Made by a program: the position numbers and the translations under genes
From: MWCO01 sp964488865
GTDB lineage: Bacteria; Myxococcota_A; Polyangia; Polyangiales; Polyangiaceae
Assembly (NCBI GenBank): GCA_964488865.1
Contig: CAZAWR010000020.1
Span: 1 to 64,000, forward strand
Direction: 5' to 3'
Length of the DNA stretch: 64,000 nt
Notes under the pieces: generated by a model
Seen by the model: only the letters and a program-made list of their open reading frames with translations
Databases searched by the model: none
Told to the model about the DNA's origin: nothing
Shown: positions 7,897-16,533 of the stretch, one piece after another
How the letters are laid out: each line of letters begins with the position of its first letter
Position numbering within the stretch: position 1 is the first letter of the stretch

Positions 7897-8862
7897 TCAT
7901 CGCATGCGCACCACCACCCGCTCGGGGTGAGCTTCGTTGTCCAAAAAAACGACCGCCGGCTCAGCCTTCTGCTTCTGCACCTCCCGCAAAATCCGCGCGG
8001 CACGCAGCACCTTCGTCCGGTACGGCGCACGCCCCATCTCGAGCGTCACCGCGCTTCGTCCCACCACCATCCGCAACGAACCGTCGTCCGCGATCCCGAT
8101 CTCCTGGATGGGGTGCTGCTGGGCCGGTCCGCGCAGCGCGTAGTGCCCCATGAGCTCCAGCGCCGTCCGCACCCGGCTCACCGCCAGCTTCCGGTCGCTC
8201 GACACCAGCGACGCCGTCAACCCGCTGATGACCACCAACCCGATCGGGTCATCCGCCTCGAGCTTCTTGAACATCTCCCCTTCGGGCGTACATAGGTACA
8301 AGTCCGCATCCACCGACACCACGGCCGCCGCTTCCCGTTCGGTCAGCGTAAGCGTCAACGTCGAGGGAAGCTTGCGCTCCACCTCGGCCGTCGCCACCCA
8401 GGGGTCCTGCAGCAAGCGACGGCGTGCCGCCTCGAGGTCGGCGGAGAAGATGTTCATGCCGATGCTCAAACCGGCCGTGCTGGACATCTGCTCCGGCGTG
8501 CGCCTCGCCGTGCCTTCGACCCGGATGGTCTTGACCGCGAAGCGCGGGCTGGTCACCACGTGCTGCTTGATGCCCCAGGCCAGGGCAATGGACGCCGCGA
8601 CCACGAACACGATGCTCGCCGCGGCGCGCAGGCCCTGGAGCCTGTCGCGAAAGGCAGCCCCCAGCGCCCTCAGTCGCCCCGGCCGGCCGTCCTTCACCTG
8701 ACGCCCCTTGACCTTCCCGCTGCCCGCGGGAACCTGATCCACGGGCTCCTCCTCGCTCGGCCGGATACGACGATTGGACGGCAAGGAGCGCGGAGCCATG
8801 CTCGAACGGCTCGACTCCTCGGCCGACGTCGGCCTGACGGGGGGCTTTCCACGACCTAGCAC
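7897..8862 (-). CDS. ftsQ: Division protein FtsQ (POTRA domain)
   Basis: 321 aa from GTG 8862, selected for the AAGGAG 8 nt upstream and because earlier starts overlap murC deeply. A basic, disordered cytoplasmic N-terminus is followed by one membrane helix (SIVFVVAASIALAWGI), a POTRA domain (FAVKTIRVEGTARRT) and the FtsQ/DivIB beta-domain. FtsQ links the FtsBL pair to FtsWI in the periplasm. The gene follows murC by 19 nt; ddl and murB, which often precede ftsQ, are absent here. Assignment rests on domain order, position and length. Confidence 0.93.
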   Translation of the reverse strand: MLGRGKPPVRPTSAEESSRSSMAPRSLPSNRRIRPSEEEPVDQVPAGSGKVKGRQVKDGRPGRLRALGAAFRDRLQGLRAAASIVFVVAASIALAWGIKQHVVTSPRFAVKTIRVEGTARRTPEQMSSTAGLSIGMNIFSADLEAARRRLLQDPWVATAEVERKLPSTLTLTLTEREAAAVVSVDADLYLCTPEGEMFKKLEADDPIGLVVISGLTASLVSSDRKLAVSRVRTALELMGHYALRGPAQQHPIQEIGIADDGSLRMVVGRSAVTLEMGRAPYRTKVLRAARILREVQKQKAEPAVVFLDNEAHPERVVVRMR

Positions 8863-8881
8863 GCGCGCTTCTCCTTCCCCG

Positions 8882-10273
8882 TCATTCGCTCGCCTCCGGC
8901 TCCGCATCGAGACGACGGCGCAGCTCCCGAATGCTCTTGTTGATGTCGCCCGCACCCTGGGCGATCACCACATCCCCCGGGAGCACCATCTTCTGCAAGA
9001 AGTCCGGCAGGTCGTCCTTGTCCTGCACGTAATGCACCCGCTGGTGCCCGTGCTCGCGCAACGCCTTCGCCAACAGCTCCCCCGAGACGCCCGGGATCGG
9101 CGTCTCCCCCGCCGCATAGATCTCCGTCACCACCACGATGTCCGCCAGGTTGAAGGACGTCACGAACTGCTCGAACAGGTCCCGCGTTCTCGTGTACCGG
9201 TGCGGCTGAAACGCCACCACCAACCGCCGGTCGTAGCCCGCCCGGGCCGCCTCGAGGGTCGCCCGGATCTCCGCCGGGTGGTGACCGTAGTCGTCGATCA
9301 GCGTGACACCCTTCGCCTCCCCAATCACCGTGAACCGCCGCGCTACCCCGTCGAACTCCGCCAGAGACTGCTGGATCACGTCGAGCGGAACCTCCAGCTC
9401 GTCCGCCACCGCGATGGTTGCCAGGCAGTTCAGCACGTTGTGCCGCCCCGGCATGCGCACGGAGAACAGACCCAAAGGCTCCCCGTGCTTGAGCACCGTG
9501 AAGCGCATCTCCAGCCCCACCGGCTGAACGTCCTTCGCTCGGTAATCCGCCTGCGGCGAGAAGCCGTACGTCGTGTGACGACGGCGCACCGCCGGCAAGA
9601 TGCTCTGCACGTCGGGGTGATCCAAACACATGACCGCCAGCCCGTAGAAGGGCACGCGCGAGCAGAACTGCACGAAGGCCTCCTTGATGCGATCATGGCT
9701 GCCCCAGTAGTCCAGGTGCTCCGGGTCGATGTTCGTGACCACCGCGATCGTAGGAGACAGCAGCAAGAAGGACCCGTCGGACTCGTCCGCCTCCGCGACC
9801 ATCAGGTCCCCTGCCCCCAGCTTCGCGTTCGAGCCGAGCGCAGCCATCTTTCCCCCCACCGCCACCGTGGGGTCGAACCCCGCGGCACGCAGCACCGTGG
9901 CCACCAACGACGTGGTCGTGGTCTTGCCGTGGGACCCCGCGACCGCCACACCGTACTTCACGCGCATCAGCTCCGCCAACAGCTCCGCCCGCGCGATGAC
10001 CGGAATCCCGTTGTTGAGCGCCTCCACCAGCTCCGGGTTGTCCGGCTTGATGGCGCTCGAGTACACCACCACATCGCTGCCCACGACGTTCGCCGCCCGA
10101 TGCCCCTCGTAGATCTTCACCCCGAGGGACGCGAGACGCTGCGTCGTGCTGTTGGGCTTGAGATCGGAACCGCTGGCGTCGAACCCCAGCGCATGAACGA
10201 TCTCGGCGAGACCGCTCATTCCGATGCCGCCAATCCCCACGAAGTGAATCTGCCGAACGCGACCACGAAACAT
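8882..10273 (-). CDS. murC: UDP-N-acetylmuramate-L-alanine ligase
   Basis: 463 aa. MurC adds L-Ala to UDP-MurNAc with ATP, the first peptide step of peptidoglycan synthesis in the cytoplasm. Residues 8-20 show the Rossmann start IHFVGIGGIGMSG; residues 112-120 hold the ATP loop AGSHGKTTT; later DEYGHHP-type residues appear as DDYGHHPAEI. ATG 10273 is preferred over the TTG 3 nt earlier because GGAGG lies 7 nt before it. The start shares one base with the murG stop (TGATG). Confidence 0.98.
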   Translation of the reverse strand: MFRGRVRQIHFVGIGGIGMSGLAEIVHALGFDASGSDLKPNSTTQRLASLGVKIYEGHRAANVVGSDVVVYSSAIKPDNPELVEALNNGIPVIARAELLAELMRVKYGVAVAGSHGKTTTTSLVATVLRAAGFDPTVAVGGKMAALGSNAKLGAGDLMVAEADESDGSFLLLSPTIAVVTNIDPEHLDYWGSHDRIKEAFVQFCSRVPFYGLAVMCLDHPDVQSILPAVRRRHTTYGFSPQADYRAKDVQPVGLEMRFTVLKHGEPLGLFSVRMPGRHNVLNCLATIAVADELEVPLDVIQQSLAEFDGVARRFTVIGEAKGVTLIDDYGHHPAEIRATLEAARAGYDRRLVVAFQPHRYTRTRDLFEQFVTSFNLADIVVVTEIYAAGETPIPGVSGELLAKALREHGHQRVHYVQDKDDLPDFLQKMVLPGDVVIAQGAGDINKSIRELRRRLDAEPEASE

Positions 10274-11364
10274 CAAAGAACCTCCGCAAGCTCGAGCAAG
10301 TCCCCCGCGATGGTGGCTGCCGCCTCGGGACGCCCGTGCGTGCGTGCCGCCTCGGCCATGCGCTTTCGCCCCTCCCCGTCCTGCGCCAGGCGCACGATGT
10401 GGCCCGCAAGGACCTCAGGAGAGGCGTCGTCCGATGGGATGCAAACCGCCGCCCCCGCCCTCTCGAGAGCACGCGCGTTGTGTAGCTGGTGATCTCCTGC
10501 CGCGAACGGATAGGGCACCAGCAACGACGGCCGCCCTATCGCACAGGTCTCCGCCAAGGCGCTGGCCCCCGCACGCTGAATCACCAGGTCCGCAGCCGCC
10601 AGAGCCGAAGGCACATCGTCGATGAACGGAACCACGTCCGCCGCCTCGCGAGCCCCCGCCCGCTCGTAGGCCTCCTGCACCTCTCGCACGCGGTCCTGAC
10701 CACTCTGGTGAACCACCCGGACCCGGGTCGAAGCGCCACGATGCGCCAGCCCCACCGCTTCGGGTACGTTGCGGTTCAGCGTGATCGCGCCCTGGCTGCC
10801 GCCCAGGACCAAGATGCGCAGCTCGTCCGGCGCCGGGTCGTAAGCACGGGGAGAAAACCCCGATCGCAACGGCACCCCCGTCTGCCGTACCACGGACCTT
10901 CGGAACCATCGCTCGGCCTGCGGAAACGCCAGGTAGGCCCGCTGAGCGAGGGGAGCCACGAGCAAGTTCGCCAACCCCAGCACGCTGTTGGGCTCGAGCA
11001 AAGCGAGGGGAATGCCTCTCGCCCTCGCCGCAAGGGATACCGGCCCCGCCGCGTATCCGCCGATGGATAGGACCGCTCGCGGACGAATCTCCGATACGAG
11101 CCGGTGGGCCGCCGGAAGCGAACCGGCAGCCCACATCACACCCCGTACGGCCCCACGCACCCCACCGCCCTTGATCGGGAGGATGTCCAGCAGCTCGAGA
11201 CGCTCCCCTTGCTTGCCCAGAATGCGCGTTTCCATGCCCCGCGCCGTACCCACGAACACGATCTCGACGTCGCTTCGCTGCGCTCGCACGGCCTGAGCCA
11301 CCGCAACCAGCGGGAAGACGTGGCCTCCGGTGCCACCGCCAGCGAAGAGCAGCGAGAAGGTCAC
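10273..11364 (-). CDS. murG: UDP-GlcNAc:lipid I N-acetylglucosaminyltransferase
   Basis: 363 aa GT-B glycosyltransferase making lipid II from lipid I at the inner face of the membrane. The N-terminal FAGGGTGGHVFPLVAVAQA and the C-terminal donor-binding region (VLGGSQGAITLNRNVPEAV; ETCAIGRPSLLVPYPFAAGD) match MurG. The GTG start is preceded by GGAGG and overlaps the ftsW stop (GTGA), so translation is likely coupled. Confidence 0.98.
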   Translation of the reverse strand: MTFSLLFAGGGTGGHVFPLVAVAQAVRAQRSDVEIVFVGTARGMETRILGKQGERLELLDILPIKGGGVRGAVRGVMWAAGSLPAAHRLVSEIRPRAVLSIGGYAAGPVSLAARARGIPLALLEPNSVLGLANLLVAPLAQRAYLAFPQAERWFRRSVVRQTGVPLRSGFSPRAYDPAPDELRILVLGGSQGAITLNRNVPEAVGLAHRGASTRVRVVHQSGQDRVREVQEAYERAGAREAADVVPFIDDVPSALAAADLVIQRAGASALAETCAIGRPSLLVPYPFAAGDHQLHNARALERAGAAVCIPSDDASPEVLAGHIVRLAQDGEGRKRMAEAARTHGRPEAAATIAGDLLELAEVL

Positions 11365-12581
11365 CCCGTCCCCTCCTGCGCCGACGTGATCACCGTGGCG
11401 CTGGCCTCCGGCGTGTCCGTCTCGACCGGCACGGTCTCGACCTCTGCCACAGCGTCCGTGCGTGGCCGGGATATGTTGAGCAACACCCCCGCGGCCGCCG
11501 CGTTCACGAGCAACGACGACCCACCGTAGCTGATGAATGGCAACGTCAGCCCCTTGGTCGGCAGGATCGCCATCGCCACAGCCATGTTGACGAGCGCCTG
11601 GATGCCGAGCATCGCGGAGATGCCGAAGGCCAGGTAGGACCCGAAGTCGTCAGGCGAGCGGAAGGCAGCACGCACCCCTCGGGCCACGATCAGCAGGAAC
11701 ACACCCGCGAGCGCCAGGATGCCGAGAAAGCCCAACTCCTCGCCGATGATCGCGGCGATGAAGTCGTTGTGCGCCTCCGGCAGGTACAACACCTGAAGGC
11801 CTCGCCCCAAACCCAGCCCCGAAATCTCCCCCGACCCGAAGCTCATCACGGACTGGAAGGGCTGATAGGCGATGTCCTGACGGTGCTTGGCGATGTCCAG
11901 ATACGCCTCGAGACGCGCCACACGGTAGCTCCGCGTCATGATCAGCTGGGCGCCGATGCCCGTGAGGGCGATCGCACCCCCAAGCAGGTAGCTGATCCGC
12001 GCCCCCGCCACGAACAGCAGCGTGAACGTGAGGAACGCGATCACGACCGCCGACCCGAAGTCGGGCTGCTTCAAACACAGCAGAATGAGCGCCCCCGCCA
12101 TCAACACGTGGGGGACGAACCCCACCGTGAAGGACTTGACCTTCTCCGCCTTCTTCGCGAGCGAGTAGGCCAGCCACAGCACGAGCGCCAGCTTTGCCAT
12201 CTCCGCCGGCTGGATCAGGATCGGCCCCGCCGCAAGCCACCGCGACGCTCCGCCGCGACGCACCCCCAACCCGATCACCGTCAGCACCATCAGCACCGTC
12301 ACGCTCCCGAGCACCGGGTACGTCAACGAGCGAAGCCTGTGATAGTCGATCCGGCTCACGACCCACATCACCACCACGCCGATAAGCCCGAACATCCCCT
12401 GCCGCTTCAGGAAGAACTCCGGGTCGCCATGCCGAACCGTCGCCTCGATCGCGCTGGCGCTGTACACCATCACGATCCCAAAGCCGACGAGCGCGATGAT
12501 GGCGGCCGCGAGCACCGGGTCCACCTCCCCGACGCGCGTGCCGCTCGAAGAGCGCCCCAGCACCTTTCGCAACCAGCTCAT
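11361..12581 (-). CDS. ftsW: SEDS peptidoglycan glycosyltransferase FtsW
   Basis: 406 aa from ATG 12581, which has AAAGGAGG upstream and overlaps the murD stop (ATGA). SEDS proteins polymerise lipid II glycan chains and work with the class B PBP encoded upstream. About ten membrane segments are visible, along with signature loops YQPFQSVMSFGSGEISGLGL, PEAHNDFIAAIIGEELGFLG and PFISYGGSSLLVN. Location between murD and murG in a dcw operon supports FtsW over RodA. The C-terminal tail is short and acidic. Confidence 0.97.
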   Translation of the reverse strand: MSWLRKVLGRSSSGTRVGEVDPVLAAAIIALVGFGIVMVYSASAIEATVRHGDPEFFLKRQGMFGLIGVVVMWVVSRIDYHRLRSLTYPVLGSVTVLMVLTVIGLGVRRGGASRWLAAGPILIQPAEMAKLALVLWLAYSLAKKAEKVKSFTVGFVPHVLMAGALILLCLKQPDFGSAVVIAFLTFTLLFVAGARISYLLGGAIALTGIGAQLIMTRSYRVARLEAYLDIAKHRQDIAYQPFQSVMSFGSGEISGLGLGRGLQVLYLPEAHNDFIAAIIGEELGFLGILALAGVFLLIVARGVRAAFRSPDDFGSYLAFGISAMLGIQALVNMAVAMAILPTKGLTLPFISYGGSSLLVNAAAAGVLLNISRPRTDAVAEVETVPVETDTPEASATVITSAQEGTG

Positions 12582-13921
12582 GGGGCCTCCTTTCCCTGGA
12601 CGCCGGCCAGCTGCCGCACCGAGGCGCGAAACACCTCCCCGCGCTGCGTGTAGTCCTTGAACATGTCGTAGCTCGAGCAAGCCGGGCTCAGCAGCACCGC
12701 ATCCCCCGGCAGGGCCGCCTCCTTCGCCGCTCGCACGGCCTCGTCCATGCTCGACGCCCGTAGCGTCGTCACCACCCCCGACGCCGCCGCCGCAATCCGC
12801 TCCGCCGCCTCCCCGATGACCACCAAGGCCCGCCCCCGCTCGCGCAACGCCTCGACCAAAGGCCCGTAGCTCCCCTGCTTGTCGCGACCCCCCGCGATCA
12901 GCACCGCTCGCGGTTGCCGCAACCCACGCAGCGCAGCCACCGACGCCCCTACGTTCGTCCCCTTCGAGTCATCGTAAAAGCTCACCCCGTCGATCTCCGC
13001 GACGAGCTGCATCCGATGGTGCAGCCCCTCGAAGGACGAAAGCGCGCGCCCCACCTGCTCGGCGTTTCCCCCGAGCGCCCCCGCCATCGCAATCGACGCA
13101 CACGCGTTGAGCACGTTGTGCTCCCCCGGAAGCGGGATGCTCGACAGCGGGAACCGCCACCCACGAACGGAATCCACGATCGCGTCCCCCTCGGGACGCA
13201 CGTCGCCACCCGGTCCGAACGTCACCACCCTGGCACGCCCCCGCGACGCCTGCTTCGCGCAAACCGCATCCCCAGCGGGCACGACCGCCACGTCCTCGGG
13301 CCCCATGTTTACGAACACGTTGCCCTTCGCGTCCGCATAGGCGTCGAAGCCGTCGTAGCGGTCCAGGTGGTCGTCCGTGATGTTGAGCAAGGCAGCGGCG
13401 CGAGGGTGCAGGGTGGGCACGCGCTCGGCCTGAAAGCTCGAAATCTCAAGGATCACGCGGTCCCATGGCTCGTGAACATGAGAGGCCAGCGGGGTGCCCA
13501 GGTTGCCACCCACGAACACCTTGCCCAGGTCTCCGATCATCTGGCCCAGCCACGTGGTCACGGTGCTCTTGCCGTTGGTCCCACCGATCACGCCGAGGGG
13601 AGCACGCACGAACCGGCACGCGAGCTCCAGCTCGCCGATCACCTCCACACCCGCCCGCTCCGCCTCGAGCAACCCGGCGAACGCAGGCACCCCAGGGGAC
13701 ACCACGACCATGTCCGCCTCGCCCCACGACACCCCCTCGTGCCCCCCAAGGACCAGACAAGCTCCCTTGCCCTCGAGCGCCACCACGTCCGCAGACACCG
13801 CCGATCGCACGAGCCGATCCGTCGCCGTCACCCGGGCTCCCCGAGACAGGCACAGATCCGCGGCGTCGACGCCGCTGCGCCCGAGCCCCACCACGATGAT
13901 CTGCTTGCCTGCCAGGTCCAT
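12578..13921 (-). CDS. murD: UDP-MurNAc-L-Ala:D-glutamate ligase
   Basis: 447 aa. MurD adds D-Glu to UDP-MurNAc-L-Ala using ATP. The N-terminal nucleotide-sugar domain begins IIVVGLGRSGVDAADLCL; the ATP loop GGTNGKST lies at residues 113-120; the C-terminal domain includes VLIAGGRDKQGSYGPLVEAL and VLLSPACSSYDMFKDYTQRG, both family signatures. The start follows GGAGAAGGA. It is 10 nt downstream of mraY and overlaps ftsW. Confidence 0.98.
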   Translation of the reverse strand: MDLAGKQIIVVGLGRSGVDAADLCLSRGARVTATDRLVRSAVSADVVALEGKGACLVLGGHEGVSWGEADMVVVSPGVPAFAGLLEAERAGVEVIGELELACRFVRAPLGVIGGTNGKSTVTTWLGQMIGDLGKVFVGGNLGTPLASHVHEPWDRVILEISSFQAERVPTLHPRAAALLNITDDHLDRYDGFDAYADAKGNVFVNMGPEDVAVVPAGDAVCAKQASRGRARVVTFGPGGDVRPEGDAIVDSVRGWRFPLSSIPLPGEHNVLNACASIAMAGALGGNAEQVGRALSSFEGLHHRMQLVAEIDGVSFYDDSKGTNVGASVAALRGLRQPRAVLIAGGRDKQGSYGPLVEALRERGRALVVIGEAAERIAAAASGVVTTLRASSMDEAVRAAKEAALPGDAVLLSPACSSYDMFKDYTQRGEVFRASVRQLAGVQGKEAP

Positions 13922-13931
13922 TCCTTCTCCG

Positions 13932-15062
13932 TCAGCGCAGCTTGAGCGACGACAAGCTCACGAGCGCGAGCAACACCGAGATGATCCAGAAACGCACGAT
14001 GACCCTCGGCTCCGGCCATCCCTTCTTCTCGAAGTGGTGGTGGATGGGAGCCATGAGGAACACCCGCTTGCCCGTGAGCTTGAACGAGACGACCTGTGTC
14101 ACGACACTCACGGTCTCGAGCACCATGACGCCTCCCAGCACCATGCTGAGCAGCTCGTTCTTGGTGAAGACGGCCAGCATGCCGAGCCCGCCCCCGAGCG
14201 CCAAGGACCCTACGTCGCCCATGAACACCTGCGCCGGGTAGGTGTTGTACCAGAGGAAACCCGTACCCGCGCCCACCATGGCACCGCAGTACACCGCAAG
14301 CTCCGACGCGCTCTGGAGCGGCGGGATGTCCAGGTACCGCGCCACCGAAAAGCCGAAGAACACCGCGCCCGCCACGTACGCCAGAAATAGGTAGGCGCTC
14401 GCGTTGATGAGCACAGGGCCGATGGCAAGCCCGTCAAGACCGTCGGTCAGGTTCACCGCGTTGGACCACGCCACCACCACCACCACCGCGAAGGGCACGT
14501 ACACCCACAAAGGCAAGTCGATGGGGTGCTTGCTGAAGGCCAGGAAGGGCACCGACAACCGGGTCCGAATCTCGAGCCAATCCGCAGGCAACGCGTCCGT
14601 CCAGATGAACGTGAACCCGATCGCCGCTCCCGCGATCAAGAACTGGCCCAACAGCTTGTACCTCCCCGGAAGCCCACCGGAGCTCTTGCGCTTGAGCTTC
14701 ATGTAGTCGTCGAGGTAGCCGATCAGACCGTAGCCGACCGTCACCGCGGTGGTGGCGAGCACGAAGGGATTCTTCAAATCGCACCACAGCACCGTGGGCA
14801 CCAGCAGGCACAGAAGGATGAGGGCGCCCCCCATCGTGGGGGTCCCAGCCTTGGACAGGTGGCTCTCGGGCCCATCTTTCCGCACGACCTGCCCGATCTG
14901 CTTTCGCTGCAGCTCCCGGATGAACCAGGGCGCCAGGAAGAACGCCAGGAACATGGCAGAAATGGTGGCCGCGATCACCCGGAACGGGACGTAGCGAACC
15001 ACGTTCAGCCAGCTCAGGAACGACGCCTCGCCGCGCAAGGAATACAGGAGCTCGTAGATCAT
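13932..15062 (-). CDS. mraY: Phospho-MurNAc-pentapeptide transferase
   Basis: 376 aa from ATG 15062; the frame is open further upstream but that part is antisense-like to murF and unlike MraY. MraY transfers phospho-MurNAc-pentapeptide to undecaprenyl phosphate to make lipid I. About ten membrane helices are present with the catalytic loops GYLDDYMKLKRK (DDxxxK), NAVNLTDGLDGLA and the HHH loop IHHHFEKKGWPEPRVIVRFW. The start overlaps the murF stop (ATGA). Confidence 0.98.
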   Translation of the reverse strand: MIYELLYSLRGEASFLSWLNVVRYVPFRVIAATISAMFLAFFLAPWFIRELQRKQIGQVVRKDGPESHLSKAGTPTMGGALILLCLLVPTVLWCDLKNPFVLATTAVTVGYGLIGYLDDYMKLKRKSSGGLPGRYKLLGQFLIAGAAIGFTFIWTDALPADWLEIRTRLSVPFLAFSKHPIDLPLWVYVPFAVVVVVAWSNAVNLTDGLDGLAIGPVLINASAYLFLAYVAGAVFFGFSVARYLDIPPLQSASELAVYCGAMVGAGTGFLWYNTYPAQVFMGDVGSLALGGGLGMLAVFTKNELLSMVLGGVMVLETVSVVTQVVSFKLTGKRVFLMAPIHHHFEKKGWPEPRVIVRFWIISVLLALVSLSSLKLR

Positions 15063-16531
15063 CGGTCTTGCCCCTCTCCCCACGCCTCCAGCGCCCGAAC
15101 CACACGCTCGAGCGCCACGCCTCGCGACCCCTTGACCAGAATCACGTCCTTGTCCCCTACCGCCTCCAGCACCGGACCCACCGCACTCGCGGCGTCCGGC
15201 ACGTGCACGGCACGCACGCCCGACTCCCGGGCCGCCTCCGCCATGAAACGCGCATCCCCACCCACCGCCACGAACGCCGACGGCCGAACCCGCCCCACCT
15301 GATCCCCTACCCGCCGGTGCTCGCGCTCGCTGTGCATGCCAAGCTCTCGCATCTCCCCAAGCACCAGCGTCAATCTGCACCCGTGCTCCGACGCCATCTT
15401 CGCCGCCACGTCGATCGAGTCGCGCATCGAGGCGGGGTTCGCATTGTATGCGTCGTCGATCACCACCGCCCCACGCCCGAGCGTTCGAGGACGAAGACGC
15501 CCCGACTCCGCACACAGCCCACGCAATCCCTGAACGGCACGGTCCCAGTCCACGCCCTGCCCGCACACTGCCCACGCCGTCGCGAGCGCCGCGGTGGTTG
15601 CATACACGCCCGCAGCGCCGAGCAGCGGAACGCTCGCACGCAGGAGTCGCTCCCGCTGCCCGTCCCGGACCGCCACGATCACGTCCTGACCTTCCCACCC
15701 CCGACTCGTGGCCTCGACCACCCGCACACTCGCCCCTTCGGCCTTGCCAAAGGTCAACACCCGCTCCCCACTCGAGCGCCCAACCTGCGACATGACGTGC
15801 GGGTCATCGGCATTCGCCACGCAAACCCCACCCGGAAGTACGGACGCGAACAGCGCCCCCTTCTCCTCGGCCACGGCTTCGATGGAACCAAGACCCAGCG
15901 TGTGCGCACACGCCACGAGCGTCATGATCGCCACGTCGGGCTCCACCAGACTCGCCCCGTATGCGATCTCCCCCGGACTGTTGGTCCCCACCTCGATCAC
16001 CGCCTGACCATGCCGGGACCCGAGCCCCAAGAGCACCATCGGGATACCGATCGCGTTGTTCAGATTGCCGACAGGCGCATGCACCGCACTCCCACACGCG
16101 GCCTCCAGAACGGCTGTGGTGGCGCGACACGTCGTGGTCTTTCCCGCCGACCCCGTCACCGCCACCACCTTGCCCAGCAGCCCCCGCGCTCTCGCTTCCG
16201 AAGTCCATGCCCGCCGATGTGCCCTGCCCAGGCTCCCCAACGCCTCGAGCGTGTCCCCCACACGCACCACCGCCGTCGCACCGCCCACATCGACGTCCTT
16301 CGACACAATCAGCGCCGTCGCTCCAGCCTCGACCGCCGCACGCACATGCTCGTGCCCGTCGAACCGCTCCCCGGACAACGCCACGAACACGTTGCCGGGC
16401 TTCACCGTCCGGCTGTCCGTGCTGACCCCGACGATCCGAGCCCCGCCGGCAACCAGCAGGTCGCCCGCCACGACACGAACCAGGTCATCAAGCGCGAAAG
16501 CAGCCTCGTTCGAGGGAATCGCCGTTGCCAT
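15059..16531 (-). CDS. murF: UDP-MurNAc-tripeptide:D-Ala-D-Ala ligase
   Basis: 490 aa. MurF finishes the UDP-MurNAc-pentapeptide by adding D-Ala-D-Ala. Residues about 25-100 form the MurE/F-type N-terminal domain (GVSTDSRTVKPGNVFVALSG); the ATP loop TGSAGKTTT lies at 126-134; the conserved GNLNNAIGIPMVLLGL and the C-terminal DDAYNANPASMRDSID are clear. The ATG lies 2 nt after the murE stop. Slightly longer than E. coli MurF but within the family range. Confidence 0.98.
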   Translation of the reverse strand: MATAIPSNEAAFALDDLVRVVAGDLLVAGGARIVGVSTDSRTVKPGNVFVALSGERFDGHEHVRAAVEAGATALIVSKDVDVGGATAVVRVGDTLEALGSLGRAHRRAWTSEARARGLLGKVVAVTGSAGKTTTCRATTAVLEAACGSAVHAPVGNLNNAIGIPMVLLGLGSRHGQAVIEVGTNSPGEIAYGASLVEPDVAIMTLVACAHTLGLGSIEAVAEEKGALFASVLPGGVCVANADDPHVMSQVGRSSGERVLTFGKAEGASVRVVEATSRGWEGQDVIVAVRDGQRERLLRASVPLLGAAGVYATTAALATAWAVCGQGVDWDRAVQGLRGLCAESGRLRPRTLGRGAVVIDDAYNANPASMRDSIDVAAKMASEHGCRLTLVLGEMRELGMHSEREHRRVGDQVGRVRPSAFVAVGGDARFMAEAARESGVRAVHVPDAASAVGPVLEAVGDKDVILVKGSRGVALERVVRALEAWGEGQDR

Positions 16532-16533
16532 GG

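Noticed and set aside
8774..10492. 572-codon plus-strand open frame opposite murC
   Set aside because: Arg/His-rich antisense shadow; murC is certain.
15063..15698. N-terminal extension of the mraY frame
   Set aside because: Gly/Arg-rich and overlaps murF; MraY similarity begins at 15062 with an ATGA junction.
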